The translations under genes and the position numbers were made by a program. A stretch of DNA of 64,000 nucleotides, from contig NZ_JGZB01000001.1 of NCBI RefSeq assembly GCF_000741255.1, forward strand, positions 62,020 to 126,019, read 5' to 3'. The notes below the pieces were generated by a model, which was not told where the DNA came from, did not search any database, and saw nothing but the letters and a program-made list of their open reading frames with translations. Source of the DNA: Bifidobacterium magnum. Lineage in GTDB: Bacteria; Actinomycetota; Actinomycetes; Actinomycetales; Bifidobacteriaceae. Positions within the stretch are counted from its first letter, which is position 1. Each line of letters begins with the position of its first letter. Shown here in pieces: positions 17,091 to 29,979 of this stretch.

Positions 17091-17122
17091 ATAAAGCCGT
17101 CTCCTTGCGGAGGCGGCTTTAT
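17091..17122. terminator. Terminator hairpin
   Basis: ATAAAGCCGTCTCC-TTGC-GGAGGCGGCTTTAT, a 14-bp stem with one G-T pair, 77 bases after the upstream stop codon. Confidence 0.8.
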
Positions 17123-17277
17123 CAATGACAACATACGCTTCTTTGCGTATTTAACTACAATGTTTACGTTATCATAGCGCTGATGGATCACCCGTGTTCG
17201 TCTATCATTCGAGACTGATACGCGGTAAAAAGTCCGCATCATGTTCTTTGCAGCCGCATTTTGATACGGTGTCCAAT

Positions 17278-17661
17278 ATGACGACTCATACGGCTACTCG
17301 AAACGGAATTATTGAATATATTGGCGAACATTACAGCGTCGATCCTGAATATTTATGGAAGAAATATCCCGATTATGCGGTGTTCCGTCATGCCGACAAC
17401 CGTAAATGGTTCGCGATCGTGATGACCGTCACGGCCCAGCAGCTCCATATTGCTCCCGACAGTATTGCGGGGGAGTCCGTCGACATTATTGATGTCAAAT
17501 GCGATCCCGATGTGAACGCCGCATTGCAGGGGCAGCCTGGATTTTTGCCGGGCTACCATATGAATCATAAAAATTGGATCACGATTATGTTGGACGGTCG
17601 CGTTCCGGATGAGCAGATTTTCGAGTTGATCGACACGAGTTACGATCTGACACGCCGCTGA
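17278..17661 (+). CDS. MmcQ/YjbR family protein
   Basis: 127 residues. Start ATG 17278 gives the expected family length; the ribosome site is weak. DPEYLWKKYPDYAVFRHADNRKWFAIVM followed by KCDP..., PGYHMNHKNWITIML and LIDTSYDLTRR matches the MmcQ/YjbR family (CyaY-like fold), whose role is unknown although DNA binding has been proposed. It is upstream of and co-directional with the rRNA operon but separated by about 400 bp. Confidence 0.85.
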   Translation: MTTHTATRNGIIEYIGEHYSVDPEYLWKKYPDYAVFRHADNRKWFAIVMTVTAQQLHIAPDSIAGESVDIIDVKCDPDVNAALQGQPGFLPGYHMNHKNWITIMLDGRVPDEQIFELIDTSYDLTRR

Positions 17662-18071
17662 TAAGAGATTTTCTCCAAGTTTGCTGGGTTTTTGGTGCGG
17701 GTTTGCTGTGTGCGACACGCCGGTGGAGTGTTGGTTTTGCAAGGGTTTGTTCGGGGCGGGTTGCGTTGCTGGCGTTCGGGGTGTAAGTTGTTTTCTTGCT
17801 GCCGCACGGCGGGACGGTTTCTTCGAAAGGCTTGTCTTGTTGTGCTGGTGTGGTGGTTTGAGAACTCAAGAGCGTGTACTGTACTACTTAAACTTTGGAA
17901 CCTTTTTGGTTCCGTCTTTTATTGCCAGTCCGGACGCCGCCCGATGTTTTGGTCGGGTACCCGAGGGGGTTTGATGGTGTCCGGGGTTTTGTTTTTCGGG
18001 TTTTCTGTTTTGGTAAACATGAGAATCCCGGTCAGTTTATGTTGTGAGAGCCGTTCGGTTTTCCGCAAGGT
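17662..18071 (+). promoter_or_regulatory. rRNA operon promoter and leader region
   Basis: No gene is seen. It should hold the rRNA promoters: TTGCGT (17761) with a 17-bp spacer to TAAGTT (17784) is one weak candidate. TTTGAGAACTCAAGAGCGTG at 17857-17876 is the leader element conserved in actinobacterial pre-rRNA (boxA/antitermination or processing region); a second version, TTTGAGAACTGGATAGTGG, is in the 16S-23S spacer at 19801. The sequence from about 18000 to 18071 should pair with the spacer to form the 16S processing stem. Confidence 0.55.
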
Positions 18072-23020
<4,949 letters not shown>

Positions 23021-23156
23021 ATGCGACACGTTCGGGTGTTGGTGCTTGCGCGGGCAACACATAAGAAACAGCATTGATCGGATATAGCACGGACATTTCC
23101 CTTGTGCGCTCGCGTCCATTAGCCGGTTCCCGGACCGCCACGCCAACGACTGGTTT

Positions 23157-23273
23157 TTGCGGCGGCCATGGCCCAGGAGAGACGCCCGGTCCCTTTCCGA
23201 ACCCGGTAGCTAAGGCCTGGCACGGTGATGGTACTGCACCCGGTAGGGTGTGGGAGAGTAACACGCCGCCGCA
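23157..23273 (+). rRNA. rrf: 5S ribosomal RNA
   Basis: 117 nt. The terminal stem TGCGGCGG/CCGCCGCA closes it, and CCCGGTCCCTTTCCGAACC is the typical loop B/C region. It follows the 23S after about 135 bp. Confidence 0.93.
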
Positions 23274-23289
23274 TTCATTCTTCAAGTTG

Positions 23290-23321
23290 AGAGCCCTTTC
23301 CCCTTGCGGGGAAAGGGCTCT
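23290..23321. terminator. rRNA operon terminator
   Basis: AGAGCCCTTTCCCC-TTGC-GGGGAAAGGGCTCT, a 14-bp perfect stem starting 16 bases after the 5S end. Confidence 0.9.
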
Positions 23322-23348
23322 TCTCGTATATGCGGGCTGTTGCCGCGT

Positions 23349-23398
23349 TTCCGCGTTCCGGGACGGGCACGCCGGGGCCCGCGTCTCAAAACGCGGAA
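23349..23398 (+). repeat. Dispersed palindromic repeat, copy B1 (diverged)
   Basis: Left arm TTCCGCGTTCCGGGAC (23349-23364), 18-nt loop GGGCACGCCGGGGCCCGC, right arm GTCTCAAAACGCGGAA (23383-23398). Relative to copies A and C, the outer stem changed on both sides (TTCTGCA to TTCCGCG, TGCAGAA to CGCGGAA) so pairing is kept. 93 bp before copy B2. Confidence 0.8.
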
Positions 23399-23441
23399 GA
23401 AGATAGCGAAACGAGCCCAAAAGCCCCGGATCCTTATCCTC

Positions 23442-23491
23442 TTCTGCAAAATGAGACAGACACGCCGCGGTTCACGTCTCAAAATGCAGAA
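23442..23491 (+). repeat. Dispersed palindromic repeat, copy B2
   Basis: Left arm TTCTGCAAAATGAGAC (23442-23457), 18-nt loop AGACACGCCGCGGTTCAC, right arm GTCTCAAAATGCAGAA (23476-23491). Three central stem positions (AAA instead of TTT) do not pair. It lies between the rRNA terminator and the end of the minus-strand hydrolase gene. Confidence 0.85.
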
Positions 23492-23544
23492 GAGGAAGCC
23501 AAAGTTGCAGAAGAGCGCGTAGACGTCGGCGACAATGGCAGCTC

Positions 23545-24486
23545 CTACAGCAACGGCTTCCTGAGCACGAGGTATGGCGCGAACAGCGTCTGGAAAATGC
23601 GGTTCTTGGCCGCGTCGTTCGTAATGGAAATGAGCCAGTTGAGCATGCGGCTTGTCACTTTGCCGATCCATGTTTGGCGCGCGTGAATAAGCTGCGTGCC
23701 CGACGTCTTCCAGTTGTACACGTAATGCTGTTGCACGAACGGCTTGTAACTGTCCACATATACGAGTCCCGCGCGCGGATGGTCGTGAATATTGCCCACA
23801 ATCGACGACTTCGGGATAAACGTGTGGATCAGCGGAGCGATGCGCGCATACGCCATGGTATTGCGATAGTGCGGCGCCAATCCAGGGCCGTCGAAACTGC
23901 AAATGCACAGGATGCGGTCGGCGGCTTCGGGATGGTTCTCCACCAGCTCGCGGCACGCATATTCCGCCAAATTGCCGCCCTTGGAATGGCCACAAATCAC
24001 CATCGGACCGTCCCACGACGCATAATTGCGCTCCAAGAACGCCGCCGCGTCCGTCTGCGAACCAGTCGGCTTGTCCATGGACAGTTCGAGCGACTCCTGC
24101 CATCCCGTCACCGTCAAATCGGTGGCACGGAACGCGACGCACAGCACATTTTCACAAACCACGGCAAGCGCACCGAACTGCTGCTCATGATCGACATGAT
24201 GTTCACGGAAATCGCGGAACGTCACATTTCTGTACCGCTTCGCCAACTTGACCATTTGGGCGAGCTCAAGATCCTCTTTATTGTCGAGCGCGACAATCGT
24301 GCGGCCTTCCGGATCCGTAATCGTCGGCAAGACGGCGGACTGAATGGCCTGCGCGATCGGCTCGCCCACATAATCGTGGTCGTAATTGAAATTCGACATT
24401 TCCGAGAAAATGAGCAGATCGATCGCGTTCGGCTTCACCTCGGCGAACGAATCATTGCCATACCGGCGGATGTAATTGAATATCAT
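23545..24486 (-). CDS. Mbeg1-like alpha/beta hydrolase (DUF2974)
   Basis: 313 residues. NFNYDHDYVG..., LCVAFRATDLTVTGWQESLEL and the nucleophile elbow VICGHSKGGNLAEYA match the Mbeg1-like (DUF2974) lipase-type hydrolases. SFDGPGL and HTFIPKSSIVG follow as expected. No signal peptide, so cytosolic. It begins 6 bp after the stop of the class-3 lipase gene, so the two are very likely cotranscribed. The substrate is unknown. Palindromic repeats B1/B2 lie just past its 3' end. Confidence 0.85.
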   Translation of the reverse strand: MIFNYIRRYGNDSFAEVKPNAIDLLIFSEMSNFNYDHDYVGEPIAQAIQSAVLPTITDPEGRTIVALDNKEDLELAQMVKLAKRYRNVTFRDFREHHVDHEQQFGALAVVCENVLCVAFRATDLTVTGWQESLELSMDKPTGSQTDAAAFLERNYASWDGPMVICGHSKGGNLAEYACRELVENHPEAADRILCICSFDGPGLAPHYRNTMAYARIAPLIHTFIPKSSIVGNIHDHPRAGLVYVDSYKPFVQQHYVYNWKTSGTQLIHARQTWIGKVTSRMLNWLISITNDAAKNRIFQTLFAPYLVLRKPLL

Positions 24487-24492
24487 GCGTGG

Positions 24493-26481
24493 TCACTTCT
24501 TTTTGAACCATGCCGCAAGCGTGCGATCCGCCTGCAGCGGGAATACGTAAGTTTCTTTGTCATACAGCGGCTTGTCGGTGTCCGGATCGGCGCCTTGCTC
24601 GAACCAGCCGAGGAACTTCACATTGACGGCATGATGCGCGTGCACGATCGCGTGGTCTCCGTACGTGCCGTTGCGGAATCCGCGCGCGTCGCAGATGACC
24701 GTGGGTCCGGGGATCGGCATGGTGTGCGCGCCTTCTTTGTAGGAAGACACGAATGCTTCGTCGTCCTTGAGTTTACCGACGCCGTGCACTTCGACGTCCA
24801 CATTGAGATTGTTGCAAGCGCCCGCTTCATGGCCTTGCAAGGTGGACTTGAGCTGGCCCCAGTCCACGGTTTCGTGCTTGGCGCACGGAATGGCGGAGTA
24901 GGAGGTTTGCGTAAGCGTGTGTCCCATTGCGTCGAGCGTGCTTTCGCGCATGTCGATCTCGCCGTGATCATAGGCGGTTAGCGCGATGGTGTACGCGCTG
25001 TTCTGCGGGATCCAGACGCTGCGTTCGTCGGTTTTCTCATTGACGTACATGGACAGGAATTCGTCCGTGTCGTACAGCTTCTCGTTGACGCGGCCTTTTT
25101 CGATTTGTGCGACGACATTGCCGGCGGCGTTCTTGACGGTGATATTGACAGGTCCGTACGCCGTCACGCGCGTGACGTCCGGAATGTCGCCCTGTTCAAT
25201 GTCGATGTTGTGCGTGCAGCACAGCGCGAGCTTGATGAGGTATCCCTCTTCCTGGTGGGCGGCCGGCGCGTTGTGGCCGAAAATTTGATGGTGGATGAAG
25301 TAGCCGAGGAAGTCTTCGAACGTTCCGGCGCCGTATTTGCTGAATTTGGCCGCTTCGACTGCGAGCGTGTGGCCCTGCACGGCCGCCAGATCCGTAAACA
25401 GCGAGAAATACTGGGCGAACGTCAATGTGCCCGCGTGCGAGAAGCGCTTGTGCTGGTACATAAGCGCGATGTCGGGGCAAATGTTGAACAGTTCCGCTTC
25501 AAGCGCGTTCGTGTACGCGTTACCGTGGAAAGCCGGGAAATCCATGTGCGTCCACTTCGCGAACATGCGCAAAAAGTCCTTGCGATACGCGGTGTAGTCG
25601 GCGTAGCGCGTGGAGATCGTCGGCAGATACAGGTCGCGGCCGAAACGGCGGATGCCCCAGTCGTGCGGAGGCAGGCGCGGAATATAGTCTTCAGGATTGA
25701 TGATGTTGAAGATGTTGCGGAACTGCTTGGCATTGTAGTCGGTGCGCAGCGTGGGGCGGCTGGCCGAGAATGTGTAGGCGAACATGCGGTCGGGCGTCAT
25801 GCCGAGCGTCGTGTCCTCGTCGATGATGGCGGCCATCGCATTGGCGATGGAGGCGCCGCGGCTATGGCCGATTACCCACAGCTTCGCCTTGCCCATGTCG
25901 AGATTGTGGGCCTGCGTGTAAGACGTGAGGTCGTGGAACGCCTTGAGCGCGGTGTTGCGGAAACCTTCATGGTATTGGACATGCGAGTAGTCGCCGTTGG
26001 CGATCGAGTCGGCGACTTCGGAATTGGACAGCCATTCGACGGTGTCCGACGTGCCGCGCAGCATCATGACCATGAGATCCTGTTCGGTGCCGTCGGTGTT
26101 GCGCACCTTGCGGTGGCCGAACGCGTAGCTCACCTGGTCCACGTTATACATGAAGCCGATGGGATTCTCGTCGTTGAGATGGTAGTAGCTCGTGATGTCG
26201 ATGTCTTCGCAGCCGAGGTTCGTGAACGAGGCGCGAATATAACGGTAGTCGTTCGACGGCACGTTCTTGTAGCCCGAAAGGCAAATGGCCATACCTGCCC
26301 ACGCCATGTAGGGGTTATAGACGTCGGTCGGCTGGAAGAACCACGATTCGTCGAACGGGAACTCGATGTTGTTCTCGAACCGCTCCTTGGCTTTGCCGCA
26401 CGCTTGAGCGAAATGCGAGAGGAACATGGTCGGAACCATGGTCATGGAAGTACTGCGTTGTTTCGCTTCTTGCGGTGTCAT
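24493..26481 (-). CDS. Large lipase class 3 family protein
   Basis: 662 residues from ATG 26481 (MTPQEAKQRSTS), chosen because GAAGGGATT lies about 10 bases upstream. The central alpha/beta-hydrolase part has DLMVMMLRGTSDTVEWLSN (oxyanion region of class 3 lipases), the nucleophile elbow KLWVIGHSRGASIANAMA, and NIINPEDYIPRLP with a candidate catalytic Asp. The C-terminal 200 residues contain ITVKNAAGNVVA and KFLGWFEQG, the latter resembling the InlB/Listeria-Bacteroides repeat. There is no signal peptide, so a cytosolic location is likely. Operon with the DUF2974 hydrolase. Physiological substrate is unknown. Confidence 0.82.
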   Translation of the reverse strand: MTPQEAKQRSTSMTMVPTMFLSHFAQACGKAKERFENNIEFPFDESWFFQPTDVYNPYMAWAGMAICLSGYKNVPSNDYRYIRASFTNLGCEDIDITSYYHLNDENPIGFMYNVDQVSYAFGHRKVRNTDGTEQDLMVMMLRGTSDTVEWLSNSEVADSIANGDYSHVQYHEGFRNTALKAFHDLTSYTQAHNLDMGKAKLWVIGHSRGASIANAMAAIIDEDTTLGMTPDRMFAYTFSASRPTLRTDYNAKQFRNIFNIINPEDYIPRLPPHDWGIRRFGRDLYLPTISTRYADYTAYRKDFLRMFAKWTHMDFPAFHGNAYTNALEAELFNICPDIALMYQHKRFSHAGTLTFAQYFSLFTDLAAVQGHTLAVEAAKFSKYGAGTFEDFLGYFIHHQIFGHNAPAAHQEEGYLIKLALCCTHNIDIEQGDIPDVTRVTAYGPVNITVKNAAGNVVAQIEKGRVNEKLYDTDEFLSMYVNEKTDERSVWIPQNSAYTIALTAYDHGEIDMRESTLDAMGHTLTQTSYSAIPCAKHETVDWGQLKSTLQGHEAGACNNLNVDVEVHGVGKLKDDEAFVSSYKEGAHTMPIPGPTVICDARGFRNGTYGDHAIVHAHHAVNVKFLGWFEQGADPDTDKPLYDKETYVFPLQADRTLAAWFKKK

Positions 26482-26560
26482 TGTGCCAATCCCTTCGTTG
26501 CCTGTTACCTCGGATTGTAAAGGGCAAGGAAGAGGTTGTTGCACTTACAGAGAAATGTGG

Positions 26561-27706
26561 TTACAGTTCCCCGACGGTGGAACGGATCACGAGATGCGGC
26601 TGCAGCAAAATTGTCTGCGCTTGCGTGAGCCACGGCTTGTCGGTGCCGTGCACGGTGACGGCCGCAGAACCGGCTTCCTCGGTTTCATTCGCGTCGCCCG
26701 CGACAGTGGCGGCAGCGGCAATGGCGGATTCGGAACCCGCGCGCTTCTTGCCGGCGTGCTGCAGTTCCTGGATACGCGTATGCAGTTGAGCCCAGCTTTT
26801 TTCCGCAAGCTCTTCAATGCGCTGCTCGACGGACGTGATTTCACGGAACAATCCGTAGCGTTCCAAAATATTGTCGTATCCGATTACGGAAATGTCTTGC
26901 GGCACCTTGAGCCCGCGTTCCGCGCAACGTTGCATGAATCCGGCCGCCATCAAATCGTTGCAGCAGAACACGGCTGTAGCGCCGCCGTCAATAATCGCGT
27001 CGGCAGCGTCATATCCGCCACGGAAACGGTAGCGGCCGTTGAATTCGAGATTCGGATCGCATGCGACATCATGATCACGCAAGTAATCCATGAATCCGTG
27101 CACACGGTCGGCGGCGTTGCCGCGCTGGTCGCCGCCCGTAACGCACCCGATAATACGGTGGCCGGCGTCCACGAGGCAGGCGGCAGCCAACTGGCCGCCC
27201 GAATAATTGTCGATCCCCGAACCGTCGCACCACTGTTCGGCGAACAGGCGGTCGACGAGCATGACAGGGCAGTCCATGCGTTCCACATCGTGCTGCAGGT
27301 CCTCAAGATGGTCATACGAATCGCGCGCCGCGATCAGCAGCATGCCGTCGATACCCAAGGACGCCAATCGCACCATGAGCTCATGTTCGTTGGCGCGTGA
27401 ATCGTTGGAATTCGCCACGATCAGTGAATAGCCGTTCGCCTTGCAGGACGCTTCGATTTGGCGTGCGAGCGATGCGAAGAACAGGTTCTCGATGTCCGGA
27501 ACAATAAGCGCGATAAGCATGGACTTTTTCGTCACGAGGCTGCGCGCGTTCTGGTTGGGCACATAATTGAGCGTTTTGGCGGCGGACAGGATGCGCTCGC
27601 GCGTGTCTCGGGACACTCGTGCGGGGCGCCCGTTGAGTACCAGCGATGCGGTAGTAACGGAAACTTGCGCCTGCGCCGCCACATCCTTAAGCGTTATACG
27701 ATGCAC
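26561..27706 (-). CDS. LacI-family transcriptional regulator
   Basis: 381 residues with a GTG start (27706) preceded by GAGGGGG. The N-terminal helix-turn-helix is canonical (ITLKDVAAQAQVSVTTASLVLNG, then the hinge NYVPNQNARSL), followed by the periplasmic-binding-protein-like sugar domain (LIALIVPDIENLFFASLARQIE, DGMLLIAARD, FRGGYDAADAI). The C-terminus has an unusual Ala/Glu-rich insertion (SAIAAAATVAGDANETEEAG) before PHLVIRSTVGEL. The nearest candidate operator is TGGTAAAACGTTTTACCA upstream of the nucleoside hydrolase, so control of ribose/nucleoside use is plausible. A near copy lies before the pilus genes. Ligand is unknown. Confidence 0.92.
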   Translation of the reverse strand: MHRITLKDVAAQAQVSVTTASLVLNGRPARVSRDTRERILSAAKTLNYVPNQNARSLVTKKSMLIALIVPDIENLFFASLARQIEASCKANGYSLIVANSNDSRANEHELMVRLASLGIDGMLLIAARDSYDHLEDLQHDVERMDCPVMLVDRLFAEQWCDGSGIDNYSGGQLAAACLVDAGHRIIGCVTGGDQRGNAADRVHGFMDYLRDHDVACDPNLEFNGRYRFRGGYDAADAIIDGGATAVFCCNDLMAAGFMQRCAERGLKVPQDISVIGYDNILERYGLFREITSVEQRIEELAEKSWAQLHTRIQELQHAGKKRAGSESAIAAAATVAGDANETEEAGSAAVTVHGTDKPWLTQAQTILLQPHLVIRSTVGEL

Positions 27707-28025
27707 GATGCCCCCTCGAATGGTGATGTATGAAGAGTATTCTCCGGCCGCCTCACACGATACACATGCCTATTGTGCAAAGGCCAATATAGTGCCTAGG
27801 ATACTGCAAATTTCCAAGGAAATGCGCGGCGGCTTGCCGCGGGCCGGGGACGGGGGGTGTGCGGCGCTCGCCACGTCTGGCAGGGCGGTAATAGTCCGAT
27901 TTGCAAGACACACTTGACCAATGTCAAATAAATATCCCCCCGATACTATGCACGATCCCGCCTAACAGTTATACTTTTCCTTTGGTAAATAACAGCTGAG
28001 AAGGACTGTAAGGGGTACCTCACCA
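27707..28025. other. Divergent intergenic region between LacI and a membrane protein gene
   Basis: About 320 bp without a gene. It must hold the two outward promoters. TTGACC at 27914-27919 precedes GATACTAT at a non-standard spacing, so no promoter is called. No copy of the AAAACGTTTT operator is visible here, so autoregulation of the LacI gene through that site is not supported. Confidence 0.5.
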
Positions 28026-28550
28026 TTGGCCAACGCATCTGAAGATCAGAAGGTGAATGAGTCTGCGCAAAACAACGACGCCGCGCTGTTGAAGGAAGAG
28101 CACCGTAACGAGCGAAAAATCGTTATCGGCGCAATTGCGGCGATCGTGGTTGTGGCCATTGCGTTCTTTACCGTGTACAAGGTGATCGATTACCGGCGTG
28201 ACTTGCATACGGCTTCCATGCTCACGTGCTCCACTAATTATGCGAACGCCACGGAAAGCGAACAAGACATGAAGGAGACGCTCGCCGACGCGAAGCAGCG
28301 CGCGGCCTATTCTTCTTCCGACGTGGCGGATCCCAATACGCTCAACGATTTGGCCGAGGCCATCTCGCGCGTCGATTCTTTGCCCGACAAGCCCGAGTGC
28401 TCTCCTGAAAGCTCCACGGACGCGTTGATGAACACGGCCGATTTGCTTATGATCTACAACGACGACGTGATCAACACGACGGCCGCACTGCGCTATGCGG
28501 CGAAGGCCGTTCAGGCCTCGCACTTGGAACTGCAGAACATTCAGCAGTGA
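28026..28550 (+). CDS. Single-pass membrane-anchored protein, unknown
   Basis: 174 residues. The start is probably TTG 28026, about 9 bases after TAAGGGGT; no in-frame ATG fits better. A charged cytosolic N-terminus (about 1-35) is followed by one membrane helix (IVIGAIAAIVVVAIAFFTVYKVI) and an outside domain of about 115 residues, rich in Ser/Asp, with two Cys (LTCSTNY and KPECSPE). No known domain is recognised. It is followed by a terminator-like hairpin. Confidence 0.75.
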   Translation: MANASEDQKVNESAQNNDAALLKEEHRNERKIVIGAIAAIVVVAIAFFTVYKVIDYRRDLHTASMLTCSTNYANATESEQDMKETLADAKQRAAYSSSDVADPNTLNDLAEAISRVDSLPDKPECSPESSTDALMNTADLLMIYNDDVINTTAALRYAAKAVQASHLELQNIQQ

Positions 28551-28623
28551 CCATACAGTGAATCACGCCCCCGTCATGCCGATATAAGCGTATGATGGGG
28601 AGACGTGAGGAGGGTTTCAGTGA

Positions 28624-28650
28624 CGAAACGCCGAACGGGTTTCGCTTTTT
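28624..28650 (+). terminator. Terminator-like hairpin overlapping the next promoter
   Basis: CGAAACGCC-GAAC-GGGTTTCG with a T5 run at 28646-28650. The last two T bases are the start of the TTGACA box that follows. Confidence 0.55.
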
Positions 28651-28677
28651 GACAATTAATAGCAACTGACCTAGTAT
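28649..28677 (+). promoter_or_regulatory. Sigma-70-type promoter of the nucleoside hydrolase-ribokinase unit
   Basis: TTGACA (28649-28654), 17-bp spacer, TAGTAT (28672-28677). The LacI-type operator lies directly downstream, over the expected transcription start, as in repression by blocking. Confidence 0.8.
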
Positions 28678-28688
28678 TAAGCATTGTC

Positions 28689-28706
28689 TGGTAAAACGTT
28701 TTACCA
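28689..28706. promoter_or_regulatory. LacI-type operator
   Basis: TGGTAAAACGTTTTACCA is an 18-bp perfect palindrome with the central CG typical of LacI-family sites. It starts 11 bases after the -10 box of the promoter above. Confidence 0.8.
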
Positions 28707-28781
28707 ACTTGCTAGCTCACACACAGTAGTGAGAATAGTCAACGGAGACGGAGAGCCTCACAACGGAGAAAGGCGCACACT

Positions 28782-29747
28782 ATGAGCAAGAAGAAAATGA
28801 TTCTTGATTTGGACACGGGCGTAGACGATACGCTCGCCATTTGCTATGCCCTCGGCAGCCCCGAGGTCGACCTGATCGGCATTACGGGCACCTACGGTAA
28901 CGTGCTCGTACAGCAGGGCGTGCGCAACGCTTTGGCCATTCTCGACCTGCTCGGCCACCCGGAGGTTCCGGTGTTCGCAGGCCTGTCCCACGCCAGCTTC
29001 ACGGAAGAGGAATTCGAAGTCCTTCCGGTATCCGCCTTCATTCATGGCGACAACGGCATCGGCGATGTGGAAATCGAAGATTCCGAGCGTTCCGTGGAAG
29101 AGACGCCGGCTGTCGACTTCATCATCGAATCCGTCAAGAAGTACGGCAAGGACCTCATCTACGTGCCGACCGGCCCGCAGACCAACCTCGCCGCCGCCAT
29201 CAAGAAGGCTCCGGAAATCGTGGACGAAATCGGCGCAGTGGTGCTCATGGGTGGCGCCCTGACGGTTCCGGGCAACGTGAACGCTTGGACCGAGGCCAAC
29301 ATCTCCCAGGATCCGGACGCCGCCAACTTCGTGTTCCGCTCCGGCATTCCGGCCACGATGGTCGGCCTGGACGTGACGCTGCAGACGCTGCTGACGTACA
29401 AGGACACCGCTGTGTGGCGCGAGAAGGACACCTACGCCGCCGGCAAGATCGCCGACATCACGGACTACTACATCAAGGCTTACGAGACCACGGCCCCGAC
29501 GCTGCACGGCTGCGGTCTGCACGATCCGCTGGCGGTGGCTGTGGCCATCGACCCGACGCTCGTGGAATGCCTCGACATCAACATGAAGGTCGACGTGGAC
29601 GGCCCGACGCGTGGCCGCACGATCGGCGACACGGACCGCCTCAACGATCCGGTCAAGACCATGAAGGTCGCCGTCAAGGTTGACGTTCCGCGCTTCCTCG
29701 ACGAATTCATGACTCGCATTGGCAACCTCGTGGCTGCCGCAAAGTGA
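28782..29747 (+). CDS. Inosine/uridine-preferring nucleoside hydrolase
   Basis: 321 residues. The calcium-binding N-terminal signature DLDTGVDDTLA and later HGDNGIGD, PTGPQTNLAAA, MGGAL and GLHDPLAVAVAIDP are the hallmark motifs of the IunH/Rih family, which hydrolyses ribonucleosides to ribose and base in the cytosol. Nucleobase specificity cannot be read from the sequence. Start ATG 28782 with GGAGAAAGG upstream. It is preceded by a promoter and LacI operator, and followed after 232 bp by a ribokinase gene, so the pair would release and phosphorylate ribose. Confidence 0.95.
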   Translation: MSKKKMILDLDTGVDDTLAICYALGSPEVDLIGITGTYGNVLVQQGVRNALAILDLLGHPEVPVFAGLSHASFTEEEFEVLPVSAFIHGDNGIGDVEIEDSERSVEETPAVDFIIESVKKYGKDLIYVPTGPQTNLAAAIKKAPEIVDEIGAVVLMGGALTVPGNVNAWTEANISQDPDAANFVFRSGIPATMVGLDVTLQTLLTYKDTAVWREKDTYAAGKIADITDYYIKAYETTAPTLHGCGLHDPLAVAVAIDPTLVECLDINMKVDVDGPTRGRTIGDTDRLNDPVKTMKVAVKVDVPRFLDEFMTRIGNLVAAAK

Positions 29748-29768
29748 GAACATATCTCTGATAGCCAT

Positions 29769-29818
29769 GTTCCAGCGGCCCTCCGCCGGTTTGCGTAACG
29801 GCGGAACGCCGCTGGAAC
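29769..29818. repeat. Nested inverted repeat between nucleoside hydrolase and ribokinase genes
   Basis: Outer stem GTTCCAGCGGC (29769-29779) pairs with 29808-29818, inner stem CCGCCG (29783) with CGGCGG (29799). No T-run directly follows. It may be a transcript-stabilising or partial termination structure that sets the ratio of the two products. Confidence 0.6.
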
Positions 29819-29979
29819 AATACTTTTCTCGTGACCAAGCCCGTTTCGATCGCGGCGTTTGCTCACTTACGCAATCGATCATCAAGACTTTATTTATCCG
29901 GTTCGCCCGCGCGAACCGCTGCATTCTGGGTCGGCGCCGCCGGCACCATACCGCCGGCAACGGCACGAAAGGATCAATT

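Noticed and set aside
23330-23686. A protein-coding gene spanning repeats B1 and B2
   Set aside because: The frame is open and repeats a short peptide, but it overlaps the convergent hydrolase gene, has no ribosome site, and is explained by the palindromic repeats.
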